Shown here: piece after piece, positions 10,806 through 21,912 of the stretch
Numbering within the stretch: position 1 is the stretch's first letter
How the letters are laid out: every line of letters starts with the position of its first letter
Assembly: GCA_943736015.1 (NCBI GenBank)
Contig: OX031057.1
Coordinates: forward strand, 58,672,001-58,736,000
Direction: 5' to 3'
Source: Tridacna crocea
Taxonomy: Eukaryota > Mollusca > Bivalvia > Cardiida > Cardiidae
Length of the DNA: 64,000 nt
Notes under the pieces: generated by a model
What the model was told of the DNA's origin: nothing
Database searches by the model: none
The model's input: the letters and a program-made list of their open reading frames with translations, nothing else
Translations under genes and position numbers: made by a program

Positions 10806-11112
10806 TGTGTCATTCCATGTACTAGAAATTTTGTTTACTTATCGCTTTTGTTTACATGTACATGTATAATTATGGCAATAAAAATAAGTTTAAACTAAAG
10901 TAGAAAGTTAGTGTGATTCAATTTTTGTGCCTTAAAAAACAAAATACCATTGTTTGAATTTTTTTGTATGGTTTTCCATGTACTAGAAATTTTGTTTACT
11001 TCTCGCTTTTGTTAACATATACATGTATATGGCAATAAAAATACGTTTAAACTAAAGTACAAAGTTAGTGTTGTTCAATTTTTGTGCCTTAAAAAACAAA
11101 ATACCATTTTTT
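10806..11112. repeat. two-unit tandem duplication, about 160 bp
   Basis: CCATGTACTAGAAATTTTGT opens at 10815 and again at 10976. Both units continue through GGCAATAAAAATA(A/C)GTTTA and GCCTTAAAAAACAAAATACC. The second unit is slightly shorter. Confidence 0.85.
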
Positions 11113-11997
11113 TTTTTTCATTCTCCTGCAATGCCTTGATATAAAACGAGTCAGAAATTCTGTTGTCGGGTAAGGAGTTGAATAATTTATGATCTAATAA
11201 TTCAAAATTTACAATAAATAAAGAAATGGCTTAATAAAATTGCGAAATTCTGGTATAATAATGGAGAAGCATGTATTTCGACGCGTTTGCTTAAGCGAGT
11301 ATATTTTTTTTAAAAAAAGGAAGAGCAGTTTTGACTGTCCGTATGAGAAATTTGAATTTCTATCCCACTTCTGTCTGACATAGATTTGTCCTTTTTACTG
11401 CACGAACTACATATTACCGTTAAGGTTCCTAGGTTCTTGAAAGAAAGAACTAAAAACTAACAACCAACACATAGTTTCAAGGAATAACAATTCTATTCAT
11501 TCAGAAGTATATATATCTTTAATTGTAATAGCCATGCGTGGTTTATATAATACAGTTTAATGAAAGTAAGTACTAATAAGTAAACACATGCATGTCCATT
11601 CCGGTAACACGAAAACAAAAAAACATTACAACTTCATTTCTAATCTCAAAACAAAATTCCTTCAAGTTTTTAATTTTACTCCGAGACTATTATTTAACAC
11701 AGCTATAGCGTTACAGTCAGCCATAATAAAACAGCATCAGAAGCGGTTTGGGAGTGTGGCTAGCCCAATTTAATCAATTTGATATTTATTAGATCAATTT
11801 CGCGAAAAAGTGGAATTCTGTTGGGACTGTACAAATTAATTTTCTACCATTTTACGACCTAAATTACCTCTCTCTGCGTGCAGGTTCCGACTTGGTTCTG
11901 TTTTGATTTACGTGCAAATTTTAGGGTAGTTTTTTCTTTTTGTTTTTTAATTTTTTGAGTCCATACAACTGTTGCAGTATCATACTGATTTGGTTTG
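11113..11997. other. unassigned AT-rich sequence
   Basis: No repeat copy, RNA or credible coding stretch recognised. Confidence 0.5.
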
Positions 11998-12268
11998 TAT
12001 TGAAGTTTAACACCATTTTAATAGTTTAGGTCGTAATCATGGCGAACAGTTACGCACCCATGTCTGATTTCTGGCTTTCTCACACCAGTGCTGACACAAC
12101 TTTCGTTCCAACACCACTGACTGCTTTTCTCACTTGCATTTGAGGTGAGAGGCGAAAAATCGCCGGAAAGAGAGTTCGATCGCAACCGGATATCGAACCT
12201 ACAACCTTCAGGTATCGAGTCCGATATGCTAACAACTGAACTGCCCAGCCGGGCTGGTTATCATACAA
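11998..12268 (-). mobile_element. tRNA-derived SINE
   Basis: Read in reverse it has a GGCAGTTCAGTTGTTAGC A-box region, a GTAGGTTCGATATCCGG B box (near 12190-12205), the GTGTGAGAAAGCCAGAAATC body and a 3' core TTAAAATGGTGTTAAAC at 12005-12025. The same body and core appear in the SINE at 49.24 kb. Confidence 0.75.
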
Positions 12269-12340
12269 AAGACTGTTTATTTGTTGTTTTTGACTTATGA
12301 TATATTTAAAAGAATGCGAAGTCTTTACTGCATACTATAT

Positions 12341-12592
12341 GCCTTGCAACATGCGGAAAGGGGCATTCGGACATTTTCGTAAAGTGCCGTCTCAGATCAG
12401 CCTGCGCAATCCGCGCAGGCTGATCCGAGGCGGAACTTTACGACTTAATTAGATTTGGCGCTACGGTAGGTTTGCGCTAAAATTGCATAAAAACCGAGTG
12501 TCTTTCGGATTAGCTTGCACGGACCGCGCCGCCTGATCCGAGACGACACTTTACGCAAATGTCTGAATACCCCTTTTCGCGTGTTGCACGTC
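12341..12592. mobile_element. family C TIR MITE
   Basis: GCCTTGCAACATGCGGAAAG at the left, its inverse CTTTTCGCGTGTTGCACG at the right, and two internal palindromes of the CTGCGC..GCGCAG kind. Confidence 0.8.
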
Positions 12593-12862
12593 AATCATGA
12601 TACAAACCCCCCTTTTACAGAGCATGTCTCACACAGTATAGCAAGGGAAACAGTTTCACAACCAAGCACCTTCAAGAATTTACAAAAGCAGCGATTGCCT
12701 TAATTTTGACAAACTCTAGGTTGAAAAGGTCTGTTGCAGCTTCAGAATTCAGAATAAATAAATGGTGCGAGCTGCGAGTATTTATTCTGACAAATAAAAG
12801 TAACGTTTCTTGTAAAAAAAAAAAGCTTTCCCATTGACATGAACAAAGAAAACAAAGCTTCC

Positions 12863-12937
12863 AAACCCTATGTTGTGGGTACTCATTAGAATCGTCTCAA
12901 TGAAACGATTCTAATAAGTACCCACAACATAGGGTTT
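12863..12937. repeat. 75 bp palindrome
   Basis: AAACCCTATGTTGTGGGTAC, then TCATTAGAATCGT, pairs with ACGATTCTAATAAGTACCCA and CAACATAGGGTTT: arms of about 33 bp with one mismatch and a loop of about 9 bases. No second copy seen in the window. Confidence 0.85.
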
Positions 12938-13079
12938 AGTGTAGAATTATCAATATTTTCTAATTTGAAATCAAAATCACTCCCTTTATCTGGAGCTCTG
13001 AAAACTCACTGTAATCTTCAAGTATCAAAGTAATAACTTAGTCATTTCAGAGTTTTTTTATTAGAACATCGAGAAAAGT

Positions 13080-13428
13080 ATTGGATTGTATAGATCAAAG
13101 ATCAGATTGCCCGATCAGAGTTGAACATAATAAAGCCAATTCATAATTGTAGTTCTCTAATATCGCGGAACAGTTATAAAATATAAATTAATGTTGTATT
13201 CTGTTAAGATCTACATGTATGATAAAATGCTGAACTCTTTACCAAACGACAATAAGTAAGGCTATTCTAAATCGAAAGCATTTGCAGACGACAAAGTGAA
13301 AGTGACTGAAAATTTGAAACTTGTTTTGTGTTTGTGTTTTTGTTAAAGAATGAAATGTGTCAACTCTTTGTTAACTAAAATATAGTTAGAAATATTTTGA
13401 TAGAAAACTGAGATTCAATTTTTCTTTT
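13080..13428. mobile_element. D half-palindrome and a family A right-half relic
   Basis: 13090-13115 is a half D palindrome. 13229-13330 matches the family A right part in reverse (gaactctttaccaaacgaca, AAGCATTTGCAGACGACAAA, GTGACTGAAAATTTG). The palindrome is missing. Confidence 0.6.
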
Positions 13429-13600
13429 TTAACCCATTACCACAATATCCCTACTTTTGACGAGTCCCTGAGTAAGAAGCCTGCAGAAAACATTGCGGGA
13501 AAAGGAGAAAATGCTGAGCATTTTCTCCTTTTCCCACAATGTTTTCTAGAGTCTTCTTTCTCAGGGGCATCAAAAGTAAGGATTGTGTGGTAATGAATTC
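13429..13600. mobile_element. symmetrised family A element
   Basis: TTAACCCATTACCACAATAT, left arm, shortened centre (ATGCTGAGCATTTTC), right arm, then the inverse of the family A left flank (CTTCTTTCTCAGGGGCATCA, GGATTGTGTGGTAATG). The usual right flank is absent, so the whole 172 bp is one inverted repeat. Confidence 0.8.
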
Positions 13601-13734
13601 ATTATTAGTTTCAACAGAGATATACCCCCAGATTTGTACAGGCAAGAATAAAGGTATAGTACCCCACCCTCGAAATCTATTTTATTTCTCAAAACTCTCA
13701 TTGCCAGTGGAGACCTAGGTATCCTTTTACGGTA

Positions 13735-14145
13735 GCCGTAGCTGAAGATCGGACTGCACAGAAGTGGCGCTCTGGTCTTGAATCTACATTCGATTTATGC
13801 CATGCAATTTAGGGATTAGTTTCTGACTATAGTCCCCGACGGAGTTCCAAAACTGTTTTCTGCTACGTATCACCGAAAAAGTGTGACTACTGATTTGGAC
13901 ACTGTACATCTAAGATCAGATTGCACGCTTTGTACAGTGTAATCTTGATCTACACTATTCAGAATAGCGCAGCATCTAGATGAATATTTCCAACAAGTAA
14001 GAAAAAAAACTAGAAAATTGCGAGTTCAAAATTCTTTTCACTGAAAAAAAATCTGACCACCGTATAGTGGACAGAATCGACACGAGATTCGACCATATTG
14101 TGTGTGAAGTCTGATCTTGATCTTCACTGTCTATAAAAGCGCCTG
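13735..14145. mobile_element. two or three decayed family D palindromes
   Basis: 13897-13970: CACTGTACATCTAAGATCAG and ATTGCACG face GTGTAATCTTGATCTACACT. 14047-14145 and 13735-13800 are weaker versions of the same. Confidence 0.55.
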
Positions 14146-14508
14146 TAGTCACACTTAGAAGTCTCAGAGTTTAGATTCAATCAATTAAAATTCATGTTAA
14201 AGTATACGGGTTACAATTTTTTGTATTCATTTTTCATAGAATACAACACGTGTTAAAAATGCATGACGTTATTGTAAATTTCATCAAGGGCATTAATCCA
14301 GTGACATTATTGAATGATTTACGAACTTTTTTTTAAATGGTTGCTAATGACTGATTAAAACTGAAGAAATGGTTATGCACGTGAATATTTATTACAAGTA
14401 TTTTTGACCTGGAGTGGAAGCATTTGCTTCCCACAGAAAAGCCTCCTTTTCCCACACAGTGACAATGAAAGCAGAGAAACTTTTTTTTTTGGCTCCACTA
14501 GGATACCT
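14146..14508. other. unassigned sequence
   Basis: Nothing recognised apart from a short CTTTTCCCACA scrap near 14450 that recalls family A. Confidence 0.4.
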
Positions 14509-14710
14509 GAATCCATGTTCACCTATCATTCTTGAGACCATTCTTTGTCTTATTCTCCAAATTTTTCCAAATTTGGAAGTATCATGCCATCTGATTGGCT
14601 AAACCATTCAGTTTAGCCAATCAGTAGGTGTGTTACTTTCAAATTTGGAAAAAAATCTGGGGAATAAGACTAAGAATATTTCTTAAGAATGGCTAGTGAA
14701 TATGGCTGGA
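14509..14710. mobile_element. family B foldback MITE, diverged
   Basis: TTCACCTATCATTCTTGAGA to TTAAGAATGGCTAGTGAATA, with centre TCTGATTGGCTAAACC / GTTTAGCCAATCAG. The outer GGGCCC is lost. Confidence 0.75.
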
Positions 14711-15079
14711 TCCCGCTCTTGATTGTGGTATGTCTGCAAAAAATCTCTTTATGGGTTTGGTTAAACACTTTAAAAAAGACAAAATAAAAAGAGACTCGTC
14801 TGTTGATTGTATTTGCATGTTATAAAGTAAATGAGTGTCAAATGATGAAAAACATCTTTTAAATGGTAGGAAACATTGCAAAATAAGTTGCAGAAATTGC
14901 TTGTTACTGAAGTTTTTCAACCATGTTTTTATGTGCAAACCACTTCAAGGGCGTTGTTTGCTTAAAGTTTAAAGTCGTCATTCCAAAGAATAAACAGCGT
15001 AACTTTCTGCACAGACATTACATTCCAAGATCACATAACTAATTTCCAAAATTAATTAATCAAGAAACAAAAAACTGAC
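14711..15079. other. unassigned sequence, possible intron
   Basis: No repeat recognised. If the exon at 15080-15233 is real, this is the start of its downstream intron on the minus strand. Confidence 0.35.
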
Positions 15080-15233
15080 CTTCCAACATTTTGTTCCGGC
15101 TGATCATGTCTGCCAGTGAAGGGTGGGGGCTACCTGGACTCTCCGGCGGTAAAAATCCAGCGTGCGGAGGCTCTAACCCAACACTCATGTCCCTGATGTA
15201 GTAGTCCGCCTCACACTTCACTTTAGATAACTC
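15080..15233 (-). CDS. candidate internal coding exon, protein unidentified
   Basis: On the minus strand, an AG acceptor (TTATTTAG at 15241-15234) and a good donor (GAAG|GTCAGT, GT at 15079-15078) bracket 154 bases open in one frame. This gives 51 codons plus one base, so the intron is in phase 1. The peptide starts ELSKVKCEADYYIRDMSVGL and includes the proline-rich stretch LPPESPGSPHPSLADMISRN. Its composition (charged, Pro/Ser/Gly, no AT-driven Phe/Ile/Lys runs) and its higher GC contrast with everything around it. I do not recognise the family. No neighbouring exon of the same gene was found. It could be a chance open stretch, but the match of splice sites, frame and composition argues for a real exon of a gene that spans this window. 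Confidence 0.5.
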
Positions 15234-15740
15234 CTAAATAAGCCGTATACTTATAAAAATGCGCACAAGTTCACCGGCCTATGGAGGCCCTAATCCCAAA
15301 AGTCCTTCCTTAAACAGAGGGGACTTGCCGGTATTTTACGTTAAGTTTAGATATGTTTTGGATAGAATTATCTACACTAAATCAAATCGCCTTTTATTTC
15401 GATGTTTTCCGCGATTTTTCGCATCTCCTCATGATATTCATTTCTTAATAAATTCTGACAATAGTCGCTCTAACAAACTCTCTCGTGAATATCATCCTTT
15501 TTCCCTGAAACATCCCGAGCACGTGACCTAATTTGCATATGTATAGGATGGGAATTGATTTTTGCCGTAATAAGGACAGATGGGCGTTTCCAATGGCAGA
15601 ATGCTCTTTCCTGATTTTACAGTTATTCTCCATTATTGGCTTTTTTCACCGGGAGGATCGCGGACGCATATTTTATGCACATTTGACTGTTTAACCGGTG
15701 TCCGCCTATAGATCGCTTATTCCTCCGCGTCTTACTAAAG
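15234..15740. other. unassigned sequence
   Basis: Moderately GC-rich but with no supported exon. The 90-residue plus ORF at 15259-15531 has no matching splice sites or recognisable motif. Confidence 0.4.
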
Positions 15741-15816
15741 ACCATTTTTTAAAAACATGTTGACAAAAGAAGAAATTGCTCGTAACGAGCAATTTCTCCT
15801 TTTGTCAACATGTTTT
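15741..15816. repeat. variant family A-like hairpin
   Basis: AAAAACATGTTGACAAAAGA...TTGCTCGTAACGAGCAA...TTTTGTCAACATGTTTTT: the palindrome plan of family A with different but mutually complementary arms. No TTAA ends found. Confidence 0.75.
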
Positions 15817-17514
15817 TAAATGTATCAATATATCATGCTTTTTATATGTGCCGATGATTAATATTTTAAACGGGTATGCTTTTATTGTCGTTTTCTGTGA
15901 ATTTATTTCTTGGAGTGATGAGTTAACTGCAAGACCCATAGAACTGCGTCCTCTCACTGTTTATGAAATACGCTCGCTTTGAAGTAATTCCCAAACGGGA
16001 AACAGTTGAACACTTTGTTTCGAAAAAAAAAAACAGCAAAATACAGTCTGATACTTTTTGCTCTTATTCTCCAACAAAAAAACACTTTTAACAGAATCTT
16101 TTATCTTTTATTTAATGCGTTTTTCTTTCTTAAGACGCGGTTCTATAGATTGGTGATCCTTTTTTTTTTTTAATTCATTTTTATATTTTATCTAAAAGAA
16201 GGTAGGTAGGGTTTTTTTTGTGGTCAAAATAAATATTCTCCCCCTTTTTATTTGGCTGTTAATCAGTATAAACTGGGGTACAAAATTGTTAAACATTATA
16301 TTTACATATTGATTGTTTATCTATATGTAAGTCTCGCTTAAATTCAATAATTTTTCATTATGATATATAAGAAATATTTACAAGATCTTTGACCATTCAG
16401 TATATCTAAGATATTCGTACCCTTAAGTGGAACATGTATTTCCACTTTAATTTTACTCTGAAAAATATAGTATCATTAAAAATCATCACTGTTGTAGCAT
16501 CTTAACCGAGCCACGTTTGGCGGTTTTACCGTCACAGACATGAATATCATTTTTAAGTCTAAAATCACTATATCATTAATTCAAAGAGAGAATATTGTTA
16601 CCTATCTGTACAAAAAAAAGTAATATTAGAGGTATGAGTAGTATTTTTTTTTCGATAGACATTTAAAGAAATTCTGTGCGGTATAAAGTGTTTAGAATTA
16701 TTGGATTAGTATAAATTCTCAATAATCGAACAACAACAACAGGGGTATGTCATGTTGACTAGAAGCTTATGGGAAGGAAAACCTTCAGTGTAGTCACAGA
16801 CATTTTTATATTTAGGTATTGATTTTTGAAGAGAAATTAACATAGTATTTCAAAGCTGCAAATCACTACATTTATTTCCCCCACCCCACCCCAGGAAAGT
16901 TGATGAACGATTAATCATGAGCATGTAGCCATATTGAAAAATAAGATTTTGACCATACGTATTTCTCGGAAAAAGCAGATATTTCATAAGGAAATCAAAC
17001 GCGAGGGCGTGATAATTTTCTTATAGATAAGGGGTAACAGAACTTTGTTGACGGCGATTCCATGGTAAACAGGAAAAGAGAACTCGCAGATAAGATGTCA
17101 AAAACTGAATGAGACATTTCTTGTGTTTTCTACATGTACTTCTTGCAGAGGAATAAATCATCAGTTTAATCTATTTTTTCCAAAAGATAGCGAAACAAAA
17201 CCTGGGTTCGTATTCACTAACCATTGTTAAGAAAGTGCTCAACTCAATGTTTCAGATTTAAGTTTGTTGTGTAATTATAAGTTACTAACGGTTAAATATT
17301 GGAAGTGATAAATGCATACATCTTACATCTTCAATTTAAAACCTGTAACGTCGGAACAATGATTTCTGTGATAGCACCTTGAAAATGAAATGCATTGTCT
17401 ATCTGTCACAATCTATACAACCTTGCAACTGTCAGGGGCAACATTTGGGATGAAGATACAAGATTATTTCATGCTTTCTGGTAGGATACCGAACAATAGC
17501 AGTGAAAATATTTT
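15817..17514. other. long unassigned AT-rich stretch
   Basis: Poly-T/A tracts at 16025, 16160 and 16650. At 17205-17225 a scrap (GGGTTCGTATTCACTAACCA) matches the family B end. No coding, RNA or other repeat signal seen. Confidence 0.45.
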
Positions 17515-17841
17515 TTGATATTCCACGGGTACGATCAGTAAAAATACCGATTTTTATATTCTAGTTATCTAGGTAAATTGTGCGTGACTCACAACCAGAT
17601 TTATATATGACGTCATTTACCTTACATTTCTCGCGTTTGACGTAATATTGTTATGCGTTGCTATGCGGGAGGGGTACGCCACGGGGAATAACTGAAAAGA
17701 ACTGTACTAGATTTTGATAAAGCTCCTCCCAGAAAAGATTTAAAGCATGAAATAAATAGAATGCACCACCCGTGAAAATATTACCGATAATGTTCACTCG
17801 ATGAAATAAATTTCGATCTTTCACCGAAAAAAAAAAAAAAA
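17515..17841 (-). mobile_element. family F repeat, uninterrupted copy
   Basis: In reverse it reads TTTTTTCGGTGAAAGATCGA, ATTTATTTCATCGAGTGAAC, CCCCGTGGCGTACCCCTCCC, ATTACGTCAAACGCGAG and GTTGTGAGTCACGC. It keeps a single ATTACGTC at 17641-17648 (reverse GACGTAAT), so it serves as the empty-site reference for the transposon at 33.5 kb. Confidence 0.75.
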
Positions 17842-18479
17842 ACAATATCCTCTATATGATTGTTAGTTAAAGAAATGAAGTTGAAATGGGCTTTGAAATG
17901 CCTGAAAACGAGTAAAGATGTATTTTTAAATTTCAAATTCTAGGAGCGAAACAGAAGCAGCATACATCAGCGGCGCTTGGTAACAAATATATCACATTTT
18001 CAGCACGCCGTCATACCCCGGTCACATATTCACGGAAGGCCACCACGGAAGAGCTACGGATTCGTTCCGGCATTGTCCGTGACAACTCGTACTAGTCTGT
18101 AGCTCTCCGTATTGTAACCGTAGTCATTCGTAGTAGTCCTTGTATATCCGTAGCGGTCCTTGACAATTTTTGAACATGCACAAAAATTTGCTACGGATCA
18201 AACGACCGTAGCGTATCCTTACTAGTCCGTATTAGACCGTACTGATACGTTCTGGTCCGTATTAAAACCGTACCAGTCCGTACTTATCCGTAGGCCCAAA
18301 ATCTTTTCAGGATTTGATACGGAGAACTACGTATTAGCACGGTTACGCTACGTTTTAGTTACGTTATGATACGGATTTGTCACGGAAAGTCACGACCTTA
18401 GTACGTTGAACTACGGAGAGGCAGGGATTCGCACGGTCTTTTACGGTTTACTACGTTGCAACACGACACAGTACGGAAT

Positions 18480-18884
18480 TGTAAGGACCACTATTGTTTG
18501 GTAGGATAAATTCAGAATCACGTACTTCAACAAGGGTATTTTTACTCTGTCTTTGTAGAATACAACGCAATTGCGCTTTGTTGTTGAGTTCACAATCATG
18601 AACCGTCAACAAATGATGTTTGCAATAAATTGGCTGCAATTGGATATTGGTATGGCACAAAATGTCAAGGCACTGGTCCAGCAGCTTGATAACATACATA
18701 GATGTAATAATTATATTTTTTATCGTACTACTAATAATACCTTTAATTTAAGGTTACATATTTTACAAACATTGTACGAAAATGAAATAACATCAGTATT
18801 ATAATGTAACATTTTATCCAGACAACGATGCAAAACATGCCAGTAAAACGATCAAATAGCATGAGTACATAAAACTGTCACCGT
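18480..18884. other. interior of the 1.88 kb transposon
   Basis: Two overlapping opposite-strand ORFs (18451-18699 minus, 18571-18804 plus) lie here. Neither shows a recognisable domain, so I do not call a gene. Confidence 0.4.
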
Positions 18885-19070
18885 TTCTGGTGGTTCAGGC
18901 AACCGCCAACGAAACGGGAGGTCAAAGGTTCGAGCCCCGCCAGGAGCTTGTTCTGATATGGCTGGCTGGTTAACCGCCAGCTAGTTAAATGTATGGTTAC
19001 TGGTTGCCTGTCTGGTGCCAGGCTGGCCCTTTCGAAATGGGTGATACTGACTATAAAGACAAGCACTTTA
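18885..19070 (+). mobile_element. tRNA-SINE-like insertion
   Basis: GGTCAAAGGTTCGAGCCCCG is a good B box (18930-18950), with a weak A-box-like region upstream (GTGGTTCAGGCAACC). The body that follows does not match the 49 kb SINE, so it is another SINE family or a chimera. Confidence 0.5.
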
Positions 19071-19166
19071 CTTTTAAAACATAAACATTCACGATAATCA
19101 GTGTAATTGTGGAATAAACAGCAGATTTTATGAACATAAGAGAAACGTTATTGAGCAATATTTTCA

Positions 19167-19401
19167 TTGAACCCTTTGCCATTCGATCCCTTCTTTTTAT
19201 GGGTCTGCAACAGACAAGTCAAGAAAACATTCCGATTCTAGGAAATCGAAAAAAATGCTCAAAATGGGCAATTTCTCCATTTCCCACAATGCTTTCTACC
19301 TTATTGTAGAACTGAAGCTCATTTGTACTAAATTTACAGTTGTTGTCTGCAGATGCTTTCAATTTCGTGGAGGCCAAATTTTGTCAACTTGTGATGGGTT
19401 A
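19167..19401 (+). mobile_element. family A MITE, diverged
   Basis: TTGAACCCTTTGCCATTCGA head, decayed palindrome (aaaacattccgattctagg ... GGGCAATTTCTCCATTTCCC), GTCTGCAGATGCTTTCAATT tail. Nested in the 1.88 kb transposon. Confidence 0.7.
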
Positions 19402-19899
19402 TTGATTTAATGTAATAATCAGGTAATAAAAGACAGAGAATATGTGGACTACGGATTGGCTTTTACCGTCCATGGCCAGTATGAGGCTCTCATGACCAAA
19501 CTTGTTGCATTTTGAAAGTGAGTAGGCTAGAGCATTTGGACGGAATGCTAAATCGTGGTAGGTCCGTATCGATCCGTGACGATTCGTACTACTACGTATC
19601 GGATCGTTCTTATTCGTACTAATCCGTACCTGTACCGTAGCAAATCGTAGTGTATCCGTACTACAATCGTCCTGATTCGTGTCGCTCCGTATTAAACCGT
19701 GTCCAACCGTAACAGTCCGTATCACTCCTGGAGCTCTGACCTACATTCTGGCTGTAGATCCGTCGAACTCCGTACTCACACCGTTGTGTATCCGTATTGG
19801 AACCGTAGCGGACTACGGATTTTGTCATTTCCGTAGTCATCCGTGAGCGATTAGGCCGTAGCTCTTCCGTGGCGGTCTTCCGTGAATATGTGACCGGGG

Positions 19900-20702
19900 C
19901 TTCACACGTCGCACCCTTTGATGTTATTTTACCAATAATTTGGAAATAAATTACGTGTAAATTTTGCACGAGCCTGTCTGCGGTTTTCGCGATTACCCGC
20001 AGGTTTGGGGACGGTGTCGGGTGTGAAACTGACTGTGGGCTTTGATTACGACTTCGTTATATCGGCTATTGGCGGGGTCTCGCCTGGCAGGAATTTTAAC
20101 TAAAAAGTGGAGGTGCTATGTTTCATTATCAAGTATTTTTTGTATGGTCATCTCTTGCACAGACGACAACACTGTTACACTTGTTCATTTCAAACGCACT
20201 TACAGTCGACATAACTGGACATAACTTTGATAAAAAAGATGGGATATGACTTTGAAATGATAGGATATATTGTGCAAAGTAGAGAAAATACTGGTTATCA
20301 GCATTTTTCCGTTTAACCCGACGCTTTTTTCCCTTCCTACGTAAAATCAAACCATTTAAGCCGAATTTTGAAATTGCACTCTTCTTCGGGTTTGATAAAA
20401 AAAAAAAACAGGATCTTTGAGTGAAGTGTCGAAACATACACCGGTATTTTACAGGAAGACTGAGAGCACCTGTTGATTAAACCGTTCCTTATGGTTTACA
20501 TCAGAAATCATTATACAAAGAGCAACAGCTGGTGCTTTTGTGAACAGTGTATACCAGTACATGACTAGAGGGAAGGTCCAGGTCCTGCATTATCTTCGAT
20601 CAACAGTTTTCTGGCATCATATCTTCAGAGACATGGATTCTAACTACCTTAGCCAAGCCCTCGTAGCGCAATCGATTGCATAAAGGACTTGAGAAAAAGG
20701 GT
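19900..20702. other. unassigned, with a family A relic
   Basis: 20262-20400 holds a decayed A core (gagaaaatactggttatcagcattttt). 20470-20670 is open in one plus frame without splice support. CTCGTAGCGCAATCG at about 20655 recalls a tRNA A box. Confidence 0.4.
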
Positions 20703-20930
20703 TTAAAGCATTACCACACAATCCCTACTTTTGACGCCCCTGAGAAAATGCATTACCACACAATCCCTACTTTTGACGCCCCTGAGAATGAAGCCTTTAG
20801 AGAACATTTGTGGGAAAAGGAGAAAATGCCCTTAACAAAACAAATTTCAAATTTTCAGTCAATTTTATAGTGTCGTCTGCAAATGCTTTCGATTTCGACA
20901 AGCCTATAATATTGTCGTTTGGTAAACTAG
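20703..20930 (+). mobile_element. family A MITE with duplicated head and deleted arm
   Basis: The head GCATTACCACACAATCCCTA...CCCCTGAGAA occurs twice in tandem (20707-20749 and 20750-20790). The right palindrome arm is missing: AAATGCCCTTAACAAAAC joins left arm to right flank. Confidence 0.8.
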
Positions 20931-21536
20931 GTATTTATGTGTATGCTACAAGGTACAGTGGCTCATACCTTCCTGAAGTCAATTGGGATGGGTGTATGCC
21001 TCGTCCTTATCCAATTCTAAGCCTGTGATAACATTTACGTACATTTATGTGAATCATTTTGTACTGAGGGGCTGGTAGCCTGGCATTCAGGCCCTGCATT
21101 CAAGTCATTCTAATAAACAAGGTACACAATTACATCAAATCACAGAAATATGTGTTGTTACTTGCCCTTCTTCTGAAATACACGTTAAATCAGAAATTCA
21201 GAAGAGTTAGAACACAGAGATTTCATTTTGCAGTTTTACTTGATGATTTTGTTTTAATGAAAAGGCTCTATTTAACGGACTGACACCAGTCTAAGGGGCT
21301 GGTGACTTGCTTTCAATAGCCTGGGCATGTACGGTGTTAGTTTTGCCTCCTTTATTCGCTTTGTTTTCTCTGTAGGTTAGACGCTTCCTTTTTCCTTTTC
21401 AATCCCTTTTTTCCCCATTCTGTATACTTCTTTTTTCTTTGAACGATAAGTTAAGGCGATCAGCCAGCAGGTTGGGTATACAAAACATATTTATATATTA
21501 CGTGGATTTTTTTTTTCTTCATTTCGACGAGATTGT
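20931..21536. other. unassigned sequence
   Basis: No gene or repeat recognised. Confidence 0.45.
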
Positions 21537-21912
21537 TTTATGTACATCACTGTATATCCAGTTTTTAACTTTGAACATAGTGACGCTGATTTTTTAACAT
21601 TGATTTTCTAGGGCATATGAAGCCTACAGGCTCATATGTACATCACTGTATATCTAGTTTTTAACTTTGAACATAGTGACGCTGATTTTTTGACAGTGAT
21701 TTCCGAGTGCATATGAAGCCGACAGGCTCATATGTACATCATTGTATATCTAGTTTAACTTTGGACATAATGAGGTCGATTTTTGACATTGATTTTTGTA
21801 TGCATATGAAGCCTACAGGTTCATATGTACATCACTGTATATCTAGTTTAACTTTGGACATAGTAACGTTCATTTCTGACGGTGACTTTCCAGTGCATAT
21901 GAGTCATGCTTT
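21537..21912 (+). repeat. tandem array, four units of 93-96 bp
   Basis: TGTACATCA(C/T)TGTATATC recurs at 21541, 21637, 21733 and 21826. Each unit has GCATATGAAGCC(T/G)ACAGG and ACTTTG(A/G)ACATA. Confidence 0.9.

Larger units (their letters stand above)
18016..19899. mobile_element. 1.88 kb TIR transposon with 10-bp-phased motif arrays
   Basis: The ends are inverted copies: CCCCGGTCACATATTCACGG, then AAG(G/A)CC(A/G)CCACGGAAGAGC, at 18016-18059 and in reverse up to 19899. Inside each end is an array of a CCGTA-like motif repeating every 10-11 bp: about 18070-18300 and inverted 18315-18475 on the left, about 19560-19870 on the right. No transposase ORF is visible, so it is non-autonomous. The middle holds a SINE (18885-19070) and a family A copy (19167-19401), both later insertions. 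No clear target duplication was found (CCGTCATA left, CTTCACAC right). Superfamily not determined. Confidence 0.8.

Noticed and set aside
18008..19907. 8 bp target duplication for the 1.88 kb element (CCGTCATA vs CTTCACAC)
   Set aside because: The flanks do not match; either decayed or the duplication has another length.
20470..20690. About 65 open codons on the plus strand (RATAGAFVNSVYQYMTRG)
   Set aside because: No splice acceptor or start codon in place; the stretch runs into a tRNA-like repeat head.
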